Below the pieces are notes generated by a model, which worked only from the letters and a program-made list of their open reading frames with translations, was not told where the DNA came from and did not search any database. Positions 26,612-35,007 of a stretch of DNA of 59,575 nt are shown piece by piece; the first letter of the stretch is position 1; each line of letters begins with the position of its first letter. Origin of the DNA: Bacteroidales bacterium. Lineage in GTDB: Bacteria > Bacteroidota > Bacteroidia > Bacteroidales > UBA7960. The translations under genes were made by a program, and so were the position numbers. Where the stretch lies: positions 1 through 59,575 of the forward strand of contig JAAYLH010000047.1 in NCBI GenBank assembly GCA_012521995.1. Direction: 5' to 3'.

Positions 26612-27631
26612 ATGATGTTAGTGACCGGAGGGACAGGACTGGTGGGCTCTCACCTGCTTTTTGAGCTGCTTAGGGCGGGTTACCCTGTGAGAGCCATCAG
26701 GCGGAAAAGCAGCCAGCTTGAGCTGGTGAAGAAACTGTTTTTGTGGTACGACCCCTCCTCAGGGGAATCCCTTTTCAAAAAAATTGAGTGGGTAGAAGCC
26801 GATGTTCTCGACCTTCCCTCTTTGCAGGAAGCCATTCGCGGGGTCAGGGCGGTCTTCCACTGCGCAGCTATGGTTTCATTCCTTCCCGCCGACCGTGAGC
26901 AAATGATGAAGGTCAATGTAGAAGGTACTGCCAATCTGGTGAATGTCGCCCTTGCCGAAGGCATCGAAAAGTTTTGCTATTGCAGCAGCGTGGCCACCAT
27001 AGGGCAGCCTGAACCCGGCCACCCGGCCACAGAAAACCTAATTTGGAAAACTTCCCCTGCCAATTCAGGCTATTCCATCAGCAAGTTTGGCGCCGAACGC
27101 GAGGTATGGCGAGGCTCGGAAGAAGGCCTTCCCGTAGTGATGGTGAACCCCTCCATTATCATCGGCCCCGGGGATACGTCACGTTCGAGTGCGCAGCTTT
27201 ACCAATCGGTTAAAAACGGCCTGAAGTTCTACACCAAGGGCGTTACAGGCTTTGTCGACGCCCGCGACGTGGCCCTGGCCCTGCGCCTGTTGTATGAAAG
27301 TCCTGTGGTTCATGAACGCTTTATCATGAGCAGCGAGAACATTCAGTATCGTAAGGTGTTTGAATACTTCGCCCAATATGCAGGAGTACAGCCTCCCAAA
27401 TATTTCGCGGGGCCTTTCCTGAGCGAGATGGCCTGGCGGCTTGAAAAACTACGCAGACTGTTTACAGGCCGAAAACCCCTGATTACCCGTGAAACAGCCC
27501 GCAACGCAAATAATGTACGCTATTTCTCAAGTGAGAAAATCCTGAAGACCCTCGATTTTTCCTTCAGGCCCTTAGAAGAAGCCGCAAAAAACACTGCAGG
27601 GTTCTACAAGCAGTATCCTGAAATTCTTTGA
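26612..27631 (+). CDS. NAD(P)-dependent SDR epimerase/dehydratase
   Basis: A 339-residue extended short-chain dehydrogenase. The Rossmann motif is VTGGTGLVGSHLL at the N-terminus, the Ser in CYCSSVATIG and the YSISKFGAE sequence give the Tyr-x3-Lys active site. The C-terminal third has the substrate-binding region (FVDARDVALALRLLY). Such proteins act as nucleotide-sugar epimerases or dihydroflavonol-reductase-like reductases; the NGLKFYTKG-like part does not settle which. Two adjacent ATGs open the frame (26612, 26615). It is divergent from tyrS and convergent with lnt. Confidence 0.85.
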   Translation: MMLVTGGTGLVGSHLLFELLRAGYPVRAIRRKSSQLELVKKLFLWYDPSSGESLFKKIEWVEADVLDLPSLQEAIRGVRAVFHCAAMVSFLPADREQMMKVNVEGTANLVNVALAEGIEKFCYCSSVATIGQPEPGHPATENLIWKTSPANSGYSISKFGAEREVWRGSEEGLPVVMVNPSIIIGPGDTSRSSAQLYQSVKNGLKFYTKGVTGFVDARDVALALRLLYESPVVHERFIMSSENIQYRKVFEYFAQYAGVQPPKYFAGPFLSEMAWRLEKLRRLFTGRKPLITRETARNANNVRYFSSEKILKTLDFSFRPLEEAAKNTAGFYKQYPEIL

Positions 27632-27685
27632 TGTTCATTCTATTGTTGGGGTAACATAGCTTATTGACCCCAAGCGGGGAGCAAT

Positions 27686-27713
27686 AAAAAGTGAAGCCTC
27701 TGTAACCGGCTTC
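27686..27713 (-). terminator. probable terminator of lnt
   Basis: Stem GAAGCC (27693-27698) with GGCTTC (27708-27713), followed on the minus strand by AC and T5. It starts directly after the lnt stop codon. Confidence 0.6.
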
Positions 27714-27714
27714 C

Positions 27715-29373
27715 TTAGTTATATTGCTTGTTTTGGATGACGGGTTTTTCCCTGCGGCGAATCCATTTGCGCGAAACCATTGCCAGCAATAAAAGTATGC
27801 TTAGAAACAGGGAGATCTTCCCTGCCACGTTGCCCTGTAAGGCAAAATAGGTCAACTGTTGGTTTTGGTTCAGCGTTTCACGCAGGGAGGTCTCTTCCCA
27901 CCAGCCAGTTTTTTGCAGCACCTGCCCCTTCTGGTCAATAAAGGACGAAAACCCTGTGCTGGCTGCCCTGACAATGGGTCGGCGCATCTCAATGGCGCGC
28001 AGACGGGCATACTCATGGTGCTGGCGGTGGCCTGGGGTATTCCGCCACCAGCCATCATTGGTGAGCACAAAGATCATCGTGGCCCCTCGGCGGATGTATT
28101 CGGTCATATAATCCCCGTAAATAGACTCATAACAAATCACGGGCGCCACCACAGGTCCGCCTTCCCCGGCCCGGAATACACTGCGGTGCTCCTGGGTGCC
28201 CAGGCTTCCCGCCGTGCCTCCCAGCGAAGACACAAGCTTCCCGATGGGCTTCAGGGCCTTGTAAAACGGCATTCGCTCAATGCCAGGCACCAGCTTCGAC
28301 TTATGGTAAACATCAAAATGATCCCCGGGGCCAATCATTATCGCTGAGTTGAAAGCATCGTAAAATTTCCCGCTGCCACTTAAAGGACGTGCACTTGGAC
28401 TTGCTTCACGCTCCGTGTCATACAGGGCATAGGTCGAGCTGCCCGTCACCCAGCTGAGCCCTGTGTGCTCGGCCAGGAAGTTGTTTATCTGCAGGATGTT
28501 TGGCTCCAGACTGCGCTGATGGAGCCATATCCCCTGGGGCATGGCCGCTTCGGGAGCAGCCACAAACCGGGTGTTGGGGGTAACCATTGCACGGGCCAGA
28601 CCTGTCATCTTTGCGGTCCGGGCTGCCGCCTCTTCCCCGGTCTCCGCATCCCGGTAAGGGTCTTCTGAAGGCTGAATGATCACCACCTCCACAGGGTCTT
28701 GCCGCTCCTGGTATCGTGAACCTATTAGAAGGGAAAAACCTATAGGCACTGCCAGCATAAGAGCCGTCAGTCCTGAAAACCACAGCACCCGCTTAGGCAT
28801 GCCCTTGCCATTGAGCAGTTCACTGATAAGCATGAACAACAAGATGTTGACAAGCAAAACCCATAGGGCGCCGCCTGCCGTGCCCGTGTATTCGTACCAC
28901 TGCACCCAGCGGGGCCAGGCAGCAAATACATTGCCCAGGTCAAGCCAGCTCCAGCTCAAATCCCATTTCGAATGTAAAAACTCAAAAGTGAGCCAGAAAA
29001 CCACAACAGGCAACACCCCCTGCCGGCCCTCGTGCATCCTTCGCCAGACATGCATCAGCCACCACGGAATGGCCATGAGAAAGGAATTGATCACCACTGC
29101 CGTAATCATCCCCGGAAGGGTGGCAAACATGATCCACCAGGTGGTGAGCAGGTTCCAAACAAAAAACGCCAGCCAGGCATGCATGAAAAACCCCATGCTC
29201 CGATGGCGTGAACGATCAGAAAACATCTTTTCCTCCACAAAAAGGAGGGGAATAAAGGCGACAAAGGCCAGCAGCGGAAGACCCCGCGCAGGCCAGCTGG
29301 CCGATAACAACAGTCCTGTGGCTATGCTCAGCCACACCAAAGCGTGATTTTTGAAAATTCCCGGTAATGCCAT
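27715..29373 (-). CDS. lnt: apolipoprotein N-acyltransferase
   Basis: Lnt adds the third acyl chain to the N-terminal Cys of lipoproteins in the inner membrane. The 552-residue protein has about six N-terminal membrane helices (residues 8-200), a periplasmic nitrilase-like domain and a last helix near the C-terminus. The catalytic triad is visible as Glu in VAAPEAAMP, Lys in YHKSKLVPGIERMPF and Cys in VICYESIYG. The ATG at 29373 is chosen (MALPGIFKNHALVW); the extra upstream frame to 29466 is not family-like. Several lipoproteins in this window are its likely substrates. It is divergent from the TetR-type regulator. Confidence 0.95.
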   Translation of the reverse strand: MALPGIFKNHALVWLSIATGLLLSASWPARGLPLLAFVAFIPLLFVEEKMFSDRSRHRSMGFFMHAWLAFFVWNLLTTWWIMFATLPGMITAVVINSFLMAIPWWLMHVWRRMHEGRQGVLPVVVFWLTFEFLHSKWDLSWSWLDLGNVFAAWPRWVQWYEYTGTAGGALWVLLVNILLFMLISELLNGKGMPKRVLWFSGLTALMLAVPIGFSLLIGSRYQERQDPVEVVIIQPSEDPYRDAETGEEAAARTAKMTGLARAMVTPNTRFVAAPEAAMPQGIWLHQRSLEPNILQINNFLAEHTGLSWVTGSSTYALYDTEREASPSARPLSGSGKFYDAFNSAIMIGPGDHFDVYHKSKLVPGIERMPFYKALKPIGKLVSSLGGTAGSLGTQEHRSVFRAGEGGPVVAPVICYESIYGDYMTEYIRRGATMIFVLTNDGWWRNTPGHRQHHEYARLRAIEMRRPIVRAASTGFSSFIDQKGQVLQKTGWWEETSLRETLNQNQQLTYFALQGNVAGKISLFLSILLLLAMVSRKWIRRREKPVIQNKQYN

Positions 29374-29472
29374 ATGTTCCGTTTTGACGACTTTAAATTT
29401 ACGGAAAAATGTTCCTTCAGGGCCCTGAATAGAAGTTTTAACTTTTTTTAGTGCAGTAAATATCAATTAAAC

Positions 29473-29503
29473 TTTGTTTAAAACATCTATTTTTATATTT
29501 TTG
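29473..29503 (+). promoter_or_regulatory. promoter of the TetR-type regulator
   Basis: TTTG (29473-29476), 19 bp, then TATTTTTG (29496-29503): a full match to the Bacteroidota -33/-7 consensus. The ATG follows 20 bp later. Confidence 0.82.
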
Positions 29504-29523
29504 GCAACGAAATCCAATCTACT

Positions 29524-30138
29524 ATGGCTAAAAGTAAAAATACCGAACAAAAAATCTTCGATGCAGCTACCGAGCTGTTTCTCGAAAAGGGCGTCGACCG
29601 TACATCTGTGCGTGAAATTGCAAATAAGGCAGGCATCAACCTGGCCCTGATGAATTATTACTTCCGGTCGAAGGAAAACCTCTTCGATGCCATCTTCTCC
29701 ATGCAGGTGAAAAAAAACACCTGCAAGATGATCAAAATCATGGACAGTGACCTTGAATTGGAGGAGAAAATCAGGAGCTATGTGTCGGCATATATCGATA
29801 TGCTCATCGAGAATCCCCTGCTGGTTTCTTTTGTGATGGCCATTGTGCACCGCAGCCAGGAACGCATCACCCAGATGAATGCCATTTCCAGTCTGTACAG
29901 CAGCCCCAAATTCGCCAAGCAAATCTCTGATGAAAGCGCCAAGGGAAATATCATCCCTACAAACCCTACCCAGCTTTTTGTCGATATGGTTTCGCTGATC
30001 ACCTTCCCCTTTGCCATCAAGGCCCTCATCAAGGACAGGGTGGGTTACGGTGAGGCTGAATTCAAGGCTTTCCTCGAAGACCGCAAGAAACGCATTCCCG
30101 ATCTGCTGCTCGCTTACCTTAAGCCTGTCAAATCCTGA
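29524..30138 (+). CDS. TetR/AcrR-family transcriptional regulator
   Basis: A 204-residue regulator. The N-terminal HTH (about 8-55) reads AKSKNTEQKIFDAATELF, then TSVREIANKAGINLALMNYYF, the conserved TetR recognition helix pattern, followed by RSKENLFDAIF. The C-terminal ligand domain is helical, with no recognised ligand. It is transcribed from a consensus promoter divergent from lnt. Its last 25 bases overlap the end of queG on the other strand (tail to tail). Target operon unknown; it could regulate itself through the 150-bp divergent region. Confidence 0.9.
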   Translation: MAKSKNTEQKIFDAATELFLEKGVDRTSVREIANKAGINLALMNYYFRSKENLFDAIFSMQVKKNTCKMIKIMDSDLELEEKIRSYVSAYIDMLIENPLLVSFVMAIVHRSQERITQMNAISSLYSSPKFAKQISDESAKGNIIPTNPTQLFVDMVSLITFPFAIKALIKDRVGYGEAEFKAFLEDRKKRIPDLLLAYLKPVKS

Positions 30139-31106
30139 CCCCCTGCCCGGCCTATGTCTGTTTTGGCCTTCCTTGCCGCCTGCAGGTTGTCTTTTATTTT
30201 TTGATAACCCGCTCGTTTCAAAGGAGATAAGCTTTTTTTTACCATTTGGTTAAAAGTGGACTCGTCCAGATTTTCCCAAGTCTTACCATCCCCATTCAGG
30301 ATGATTTCCAAGGGCTGAAAGCCCGCTTCAGTGTTTGGCACGGCAAAGCGGTTGTGGGGGCAGACATCCTGGCAAATATCGCAACCAAAGACCCTTCCCC
30401 TGAGCTTCCCCCTGAAATCAAGGGGTATTGGGCTTTTTAATTCAATGGTCAGGTAAGAGATGCATCTGCGGGCATCGAGCCTGGCAGGGGCCGTCAGCGC
30501 ACCCGTGGGACAGGCGTCCAGACAGCGGCGGCAGCTGCCGCAAAGATTCTTTTCAAAAGGAGGGTCGGGCGCCAGCTCCACATTAGTGATCAGCTCGCCT
30601 AAAAAGAAAAAGCTTCCCTTTCGGGGAATGATCAGGCAGCCGTTCTTGCCCATCCAGCCCAGCCCGGCCTTCACAGCCCAGGCCCGCTCAAGCACGGGCC
30701 CACTGTCGGTAAAAACTCGTCCCTCGTGCATGGGCACCCGTTCCCTGAGCTTTTCCGAGAGCTGATGCAGCTTCTCTTTCATAATGTAATGGTAATCCTT
30801 CCCGTATGCGTATTTCGAAACAATATAGGGGGATTGGAGATGCTGTTTTTCCTTAGGGAAATAATTTAATGTCACCACCACCACCGAACGGGCCCCGGGC
30901 ACCAGCAGGCGGGGGTCCAGGCGCTTATCCAGGTGGTTTTCCATATAGCCCATAGCCCCTTGCAGGCCTTCCCGGAGCCAGCTTTTCAGGGGCTGTTCGT
31001 GTGCGTTAAGCCTTTCGGCACGGGCAATGCCGCAAGCCGAGAAACCCAGCCTGAAGGCTTCCTGCCTGATAAATTCAGTGTGTTCCTGTGGTGAGGAGCC
31101 TTCCAT
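30114..31106 (-). CDS. queG: epoxyqueuosine reductase QueG
   Basis: Reduces epoxyqueuosine to queuosine in tRNA, the last step of Q synthesis, using cobalamin and two 4Fe-4S clusters. The 330-residue protein has GFSACGIARAE at the start, DSGPVLERAWAVKAGLGW, then the cluster ligands CGSCRRCLDACPTGAL and CDICQDVCPHN. The length is slightly below E. coli QueG (379) as is usual for forms lacking a long C-terminal HEAT region. ruvB starts immediately upstream on the same strand (11 bp), a common pairing. The transporter at 1083-1772 serves the same pathway. Confidence 0.93.
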   Translation of the reverse strand: MEGSSPQEHTEFIRQEAFRLGFSACGIARAERLNAHEQPLKSWLREGLQGAMGYMENHLDKRLDPRLLVPGARSVVVVTLNYFPKEKQHLQSPYIVSKYAYGKDYHYIMKEKLHQLSEKLRERVPMHEGRVFTDSGPVLERAWAVKAGLGWMGKNGCLIIPRKGSFFFLGELITNVELAPDPPFEKNLCGSCRRCLDACPTGALTAPARLDARRCISYLTIELKSPIPLDFRGKLRGRVFGCDICQDVCPHNRFAVPNTEAGFQPLEIILNGDGKTWENLDESTFNQMVKKSLSPLKRAGYQKIKDNLQAARKAKTDIGRAGGQDLTGLR

Positions 31107-31117
31107 AAAGGGGCTGC

Positions 31118-32143
31118 TTAGTCAAACAAAGTCCCCGGGCCTCGTGTTTTCACCCGCCCCAGGTGTTTGTAAGCCAGGGCTGTGGCTTCACGGCCGCGTG
31201 GCGTGCGCATGATATAGCCCTCCTGTATCAGGTAGGGCTCATAAACTTCTTCTATAGTGCCTGAGTCTTCGCCAACGGCGGTGGCCACATTGTTCAGGCC
31301 TACGGGACCCCCTTTGAATTTGTCGATAATGGTGCTCAGGATTTTATTATCCATTTCGTCAAGGCCGTATTTATCCACGTTGAGGGCGTTCAGGCCATAG
31401 AGGGCGATCTCGATGTCGATGCTCCCATTGCCTTTCACCTGGGCAAAATCACGTACCCTGCGCAAGAGGGCGTTGGCAATGCGGGGCGTGCCCCGGCTGC
31501 GCCCTGCAATTTCGCGGGCTGCCTCTTCGGTGGTGGCCACCCGCAGGATGCCTGCCGAGCGTTTCACAATTTGGGTCAGCAGCTTGGCGTCATAATAGTT
31601 CAGGCGCGAATTGATGCCAAAACGCGCCCGTAAGGGCGAGGTTAGCAAGCCCGAACGGGTGGTGGCGCCTATCAGCGTAAAGGGGTTCAGGGTAATCTGC
31701 ACGCTGCGTGCGTTGGGGCCCGTCTCGATCATGATGTCGATCTTGAAATCCTCCATCGCTGAGTACAGGTATTCCTCTACCACGGGGCTCAGGCGGTGAA
31801 TCTCGTCAATAAACAGCACATCGTGAGGCTCGAGGTTGGTCAGCAGGCCTGCCAGATCACCGGGCTTATCGAGCACCGGGCCCGAAGTAACCTTGATGCC
31901 TACCCCCATTTCATTGGCAATGATGTGTGCCAGGGTGGTCTTGCCCAGCCCGGGCGGGCCGTGCAAAAGCACGTGGTCAAGGGCCTCTTCACGTTGGCGG
32001 GCCGCGCCCACAAAGACCCGCAGGTTCTCAACGACCCCGTGCTGGCCCGTGAAACTCGAAAAACTTCCCGGCCGCAGGGCGTTCTCAAATTCCTTTTCCG
32101 CAGGCGTTAATTGGCTCCCGTCAGGGTCGAGGTGGACATTCAT
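31118..32143 (-). CDS. ruvB: Holliday junction branch-migration ATPase RuvB
   Basis: RuvB forms hexameric AAA+ rings that, with RuvA, drive Holliday junction migration. The 341-residue protein has [19 protein letters not shown], Walker [13 protein letters not shown], Walker [10 protein letters not shown], the sensor-1 region [18 protein letters not shown] and the C-terminal winged helix ([21 protein letters not shown]). This is the normal length. It is followed after 11 bp by queG. A -7 box lies 32 bp upstream. Confidence 0.97.
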   Translation of the reverse strand: MNVHLDPDGSQLTPAEKEFENALRPGSFSSFTGQHGVVENLRVFVGAARQREEALDHVLLHGPPGLGKTTLAHIIANEMGVGIKVTSGPVLDKPGDLAGLLTNLEPHDVLFIDEIHRLSPVVEEYLYSAMEDFKIDIMIETGPNARSVQITLNPFTLIGATTRSGLLTSPLRARFGINSRLNYYDAKLLTQIVKRSAGILRVATTEEAAREIAGRSRGTPRIANALLRRVRDFAQVKGNGSIDIEIALYGLNALNVDKYGLDEMDNKILSTIIDKFKGGPVGLNNVATAVGEDSGTIEEVYEPYLIQEGYIMRTPRGREATALAYKHLGRVKTRGPGTLFD

Positions 32144-32174
32144 CGGTTTTTTCTTTGGTGGAGGCTGACACCTG

Positions 32175-32182
32175 CAAATTTA
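32175..32182 (-). promoter_or_regulatory. -7 box of ruvB-queG
   Basis: On the minus strand TAAATTTG matches TAnnTTTG; it lies 32 bp before the ruvB ATG. No clear -33 element. Confidence 0.45.
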
Positions 32183-32270
32183 ATGATTTAATTGCAGCTT
32201 GCCCATGCTTTGATTTTCACCTCCCTGAGAATTTTCTTTTTTCTTATCTTTACCCTGATTATCTTTTTCT

Positions 32271-33260
32271 ATGAGCCACGCCTCCCTGATTGAACGCATC
32301 TTTTCACTGGATAAACAGGGTGATTTCGAAGCCCTGGCCCTGGACGTCTTTCGCCATCAGTATTTTCACAATGAGGTATATCGCGACTTCTGCGATGCCC
32401 TGCGCATTGACCCCGCATGTGTAAGGACCCTGGGCCGCATCCCTTTCCTCCCCGTATCTTTCTTCCAAAACCACCGGGTGGTCTCCTTCCCGGACAATGA
32501 AGTGCACATGTTTGTCAGTTCAGGAACCACCGGAAGCACACCCTCCAGGCATTTCGTGTTCGATACCGCTATTTATGAGGAGAGTTTTTTGCGGGGCTTC
32601 CGGAGCGTCTATGGCGAGCCGTCCGACTATTGCATCCTGGCCCTGCTGCCAGGCTACCTCGAACGCAGCGGCTCATCCCTGGTCTATATGGCCGACCGCC
32701 TTATCGAGCTCAGCGAAAACCCCCACAGCGGCTTTTACCTTCACAACATCAATATGCTGGCCGAAAAGCTGCAGTGGCTTTACCGCAAAGGCCACCGTGT
32801 CCTGCTGCTGGGCGTCACCTTTGCCCTGCTCGAGCTGGCTGAACACCATCCAATGCCCATCCCCAATGCAATCATCATGGAGACAGGAGGCATGAAGGGC
32901 CGCCGCAAGGAACTGGTGCGCGATGACCTGCACAAAATCCTAAAAGAGGCCTTTGGCGTGCCTGCCATCCACTCCGAATACGGCATGACCGAACTGTTCT
33001 CCCAGGCCTACTCCTCCGGAAAGGGCCTGTTTAAATGCCCCCCCTGGATGCGGGTGCTCATCCGCGATCCCAACGATCCCCTCAGCCTGCTGCCCGATGG
33101 TCGCACCGGTGGAATCAACATCATCGACCTGGCCAATATCTATACCTGCAGCTTCCTGGCCACCCAGGACCTGGGAAAGATCCTCCCCGGGGGCGAATTC
33201 GAAGTCCTTGGTCGCTTTGACCACAGCGACATCCGCGGTTGTAACCTGATGGTGGAGTAG
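32271..33260 (+). CDS. LuxE-type acyl-protein synthetase/acyl-adenylating enzyme
   Basis: A 329-residue member of the LuxE family. VSSGTTGSTPSRH is the adenylate-forming Ser/Thr-Gly loop, and HSEYGMTELFSQAYS is the second AMP-binding motif. LuxE activates a fatty acid as acyl-AMP and transfers it to its own Cys; whether that Cys is preserved here cannot be settled by eye. No luxC or luxD homologue is present, so this is a stand-alone form, common in Bacteroidota and of unproven function. Two -7-like boxes (TATCTTTA at 32245-32252 and TATCTTTT at 32260) precede the ATG. Divergent from ruvB. Confidence 0.75.
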   Translation: MSHASLIERIFSLDKQGDFEALALDVFRHQYFHNEVYRDFCDALRIDPACVRTLGRIPFLPVSFFQNHRVVSFPDNEVHMFVSSGTTGSTPSRHFVFDTAIYEESFLRGFRSVYGEPSDYCILALLPGYLERSGSSLVYMADRLIELSENPHSGFYLHNINMLAEKLQWLYRKGHRVLLLGVTFALLELAEHHPMPIPNAIIMETGGMKGRRKELVRDDLHKILKEAFGVPAIHSEYGMTELFSQAYSSGKGLFKCPPWMRVLIRDPNDPLSLLPDGRTGGINIIDLANIYTCSFLATQDLGKILPGGEFEVLGRFDHSDIRGCNLMVE

Positions 33261-33410
33261 GGAAGAGAAGGGAGCGGGAAGAAGGGAGAGAAAAGCAGAG
33301 ATGAGAAATGAAAAGTGAGCGAACCAAGACCTGGGGATAGGGGGCTTAGGACTTTTTGAAATATCCTTTGATTTCAGAATTACGATCAATGATTTTTGAT
33401 TTCCGAATTA
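33261..33410. repeat. purine-rich tract and a 16-bp imperfect direct repeat
   Basis: 33261-33330 is almost pure G/A on the plus strand. It is followed by TTTGATTTCAGAATTA (33367-33382) and TTTGATTTCCGAATTA (33395-33410), 15 of 16 identical at a 28-bp period. Such degenerate intergenic repeats are frequent in Bacteroidota drafts. No gene is seen in this 233-bp gap between the LuxE-like and MntP-like stops. Confidence 0.6.
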
Positions 33411-33493
33411 AAGAAAAACCTTTGCTAATCCGGATGATATTCCTTCCCGGATCTGGTATCTTGGTCCGCGAAATCAGCAATAATCCATGTAAT

Positions 33494-34051
33494 CTAGAAA
33501 ACAAAGTCTATCAAAAACCTGAACCCCGCAATGATGAGGAAGACGCCGCCAAAGATCGTGACCCGTTTGGCAAAGGGCATGCCCATCTGGTGACCGCGTA
33601 GCATCCCGAAAAAGGTGAAGAAAAATACGGTGAAGGCCACCATGATAGCAGCTCTGAGGATGGGTTCGGACATGATGCCCAGCACCAAGCCTGCCAGCAG
33701 GGCATTGATGCCCGAAGCCAGCGAAAGCAGGAAAATCACCCTGCGGTTGTTGATGTCGAAAACCTTGGTCTCGGGCCGTTTGCGCATCGCCTCCATAATC
33801 ATCTTCACCCCGATGATTACCAGGATGATAAACGACGACCAGCCTTCAATGCCTTCCACAGTATAATGAGCCCAGCGGCCCAGGTAAAAACCCGCAAAAG
33901 TGAAGACGAAGTGGCTCAGGGCAAAGGCAGCCGACGTCCTTAGAGGAACCCCGGGAAGGACTTTTCCCGAGATCGAACTGTTGGCAATGGCCAGCCCGAA
34001 ACAGTTCATGGCCAGCCCCAGGGCTATGACGAAAAGAATCAGTAAATCCAA
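33494..34051 (-). CDS. MntP-like membrane protein with Asp-to-Asn changes in both repeat motifs
   Basis: A 185-residue protein of six membrane helices in two repeated halves, matching the MntP manganese exporter family in length and layout. In MntP each half has an Asp motif (MDAFAVS-like near residue 16; SIDALAVG-like near residue 118). Here the equivalents are LAMNCFGLAI (Asn16) and SGINALLAGL (Asn116), so both acidic residues are Asn. The codons are AAC and AAT, read clearly. The protein is therefore either a diverged transporter of other substrate or cannot move Mn2+ in the usual way. It precedes the methionine sulfoxide reductase-like gene start by 22 bp on the same strand. Confidence 0.75.
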   Translation of the reverse strand: MDLLILFVIALGLAMNCFGLAIANSSISGKVLPGVPLRTSAAFALSHFVFTFAGFYLGRWAHYTVEGIEGWSSFIILVIIGVKMIMEAMRKRPETKVFDINNRRVIFLLSLASGINALLAGLVLGIMSEPILRAAIMVAFTVFFFTFFGMLRGHQMGMPFAKRVTIFGGVFLIIAGFRFLIDFVF

Positions 34052-34073
34052 AGCGGTCTGTTGTTATGTTTTT

Positions 34074-34529
34074 TCAGAGCAAACTTAGCATTTTTTCAAG
34101 CCAGTGGCGGTCGGTTTCATCAAAAGCATCAAAGTCGCGGCTGTCCACATCCAGAACCCCCTCTATCTTGCCGCCCTGCCCATAAACAGGCACCACGATC
34201 TCACTGTTCGAACGGCTGTCGCAGGCAATGTGCCCCGGAAACTTGTGAACATCAGGCACGATAATGCTTTTCCCCTGGTTGATGCCCGCCCAGCAAACCC
34301 CTGTGTCCTTTGCCAGGAGCTGGCAGGCCACGGGCCCCTGGTAAGGCCCCACGATCAGCTCATCACCGTCGAGCAGATAAAACCCTGTCCAGAAAAAATG
34401 ATCCATCTTGTGGCTCAGCACCGCCGCCAGGGTAGCCATGCGTGAAAGACGGTTGCCCGGCTTGGCCAGCAGGCCCTGCAACTGCTCGTATATCCTTTGG
34501 TATCGCCCGTTTTTTCGCTCTTTGTTCAT
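34074..34529 (-). CDS. msrC: free methionine-(R)-sulfoxide reductase (GAF domain)
   Basis: A 151-residue single GAF-domain enzyme that reduces free methionine-R-sulfoxide. The diagnostic cysteines are in GVCWAGI and PGHIACDSRSNSEIVVPV; the family usually has a third Cys earlier or between these, and the protein also keeps DVHKFPGHIA, the core signature. It is cytoplasmic. It lies 22 bp upstream of the MntP-like gene on the same strand, a plausible oxidative-stress pairing. The region upstream of its ATG holds the palindromic repeat at 34667-34728. Confidence 0.88.
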   Translation of the reverse strand: MNKERKNGRYQRIYEQLQGLLAKPGNRLSRMATLAAVLSHKMDHFFWTGFYLLDGDELIVGPYQGPVACQLLAKDTGVCWAGINQGKSIIVPDVHKFPGHIACDSRSNSEIVVPVYGQGGKIEGVLDVDSRDFDAFDETDRHWLEKMLSLL

Positions 34530-34666
34530 TCTCCTGATCTGTGTATTTTGTTAAATTCTATGGGTTCCGTTTTATCAAAACAAATATCCGGGGTCTTTGT
34601 TTGGAGGGCTTTTTCACTTTGCCTGTGAAGGATCCTCTATGGGAAATCTTCTTAAATGGTTCATAG

Positions 34667-34728
34667 TTAATACGGAGTTTATACGCTTTAAACCGTATAA
34701 ACTCCGTATTAAGTCCGTATTAAGTCCG
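34667..34728. repeat. 11-bp-period palindromic element, related to 17151-17260
   Basis: A perfect 19-bp inverted repeat, TTAATACGGAGTTTATACG (34667-34685) with CGTATAAACTCCGTATTAA (34694-34712), 8-nt loop containing TTTAAA. Two further units to the right extend the array (AGTCCGTATTA, AGTCCG). CG steps fall at 34673, 34684, 34694, 34705, 34716 and 34727, spacings 11, 10, 11, 11, 11. The 478-bp gap 34530-35007 has no convincing gene; a 121-codon frame across it overlaps the palindrome and is not credible. Confidence 0.9.
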
Positions 34729-34920
34729 AACCAGGTCTCAGTTTGTCCGGTCGGTTTCCCGAATGGATGTTGGGTTTCCTTTTTGCTGAATACCTTATTA
34801 AGAGCTGATTACAACGATTTGTTCGGGTCAGAAGATCAGAAATGGAATTGGTTGATCACCATTTGGTTAAATGCCTCAACCATGGTCAATAAAAGTGGTG
34901 GGATCGCAAATGGGAAAGAA

Positions 34921-34952
34921 AAAAGGCCTTCCCCGGAAGGGAATGGCCTTTT
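34921..34952 (-). terminator. intrinsic terminator of tnaA
   Basis: Stem AAAAGGCCTTCCC (34921-34933) with GGGAA, a one-base bulge and GGCCTTTT (34939-34952); loop CGGAA. A/T runs on both sides make it work on either strand. It lies 55 bp after the tnaA stop. Confidence 0.85.
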
Positions 34953-35007
34953 GCAAGTTTGATTCCTGGTGACCAGGAAATCTTTGGTTCATTTAGTTTG
35001 TCCGCGA

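Noticed and set aside
34597-34962. A 121-codon plus-strand frame in the 34530-35007 gap
   Set aside because: It runs through the palindromic 11-bp array and into the tnaA terminator, has no recognisable domain and an implausible composition.
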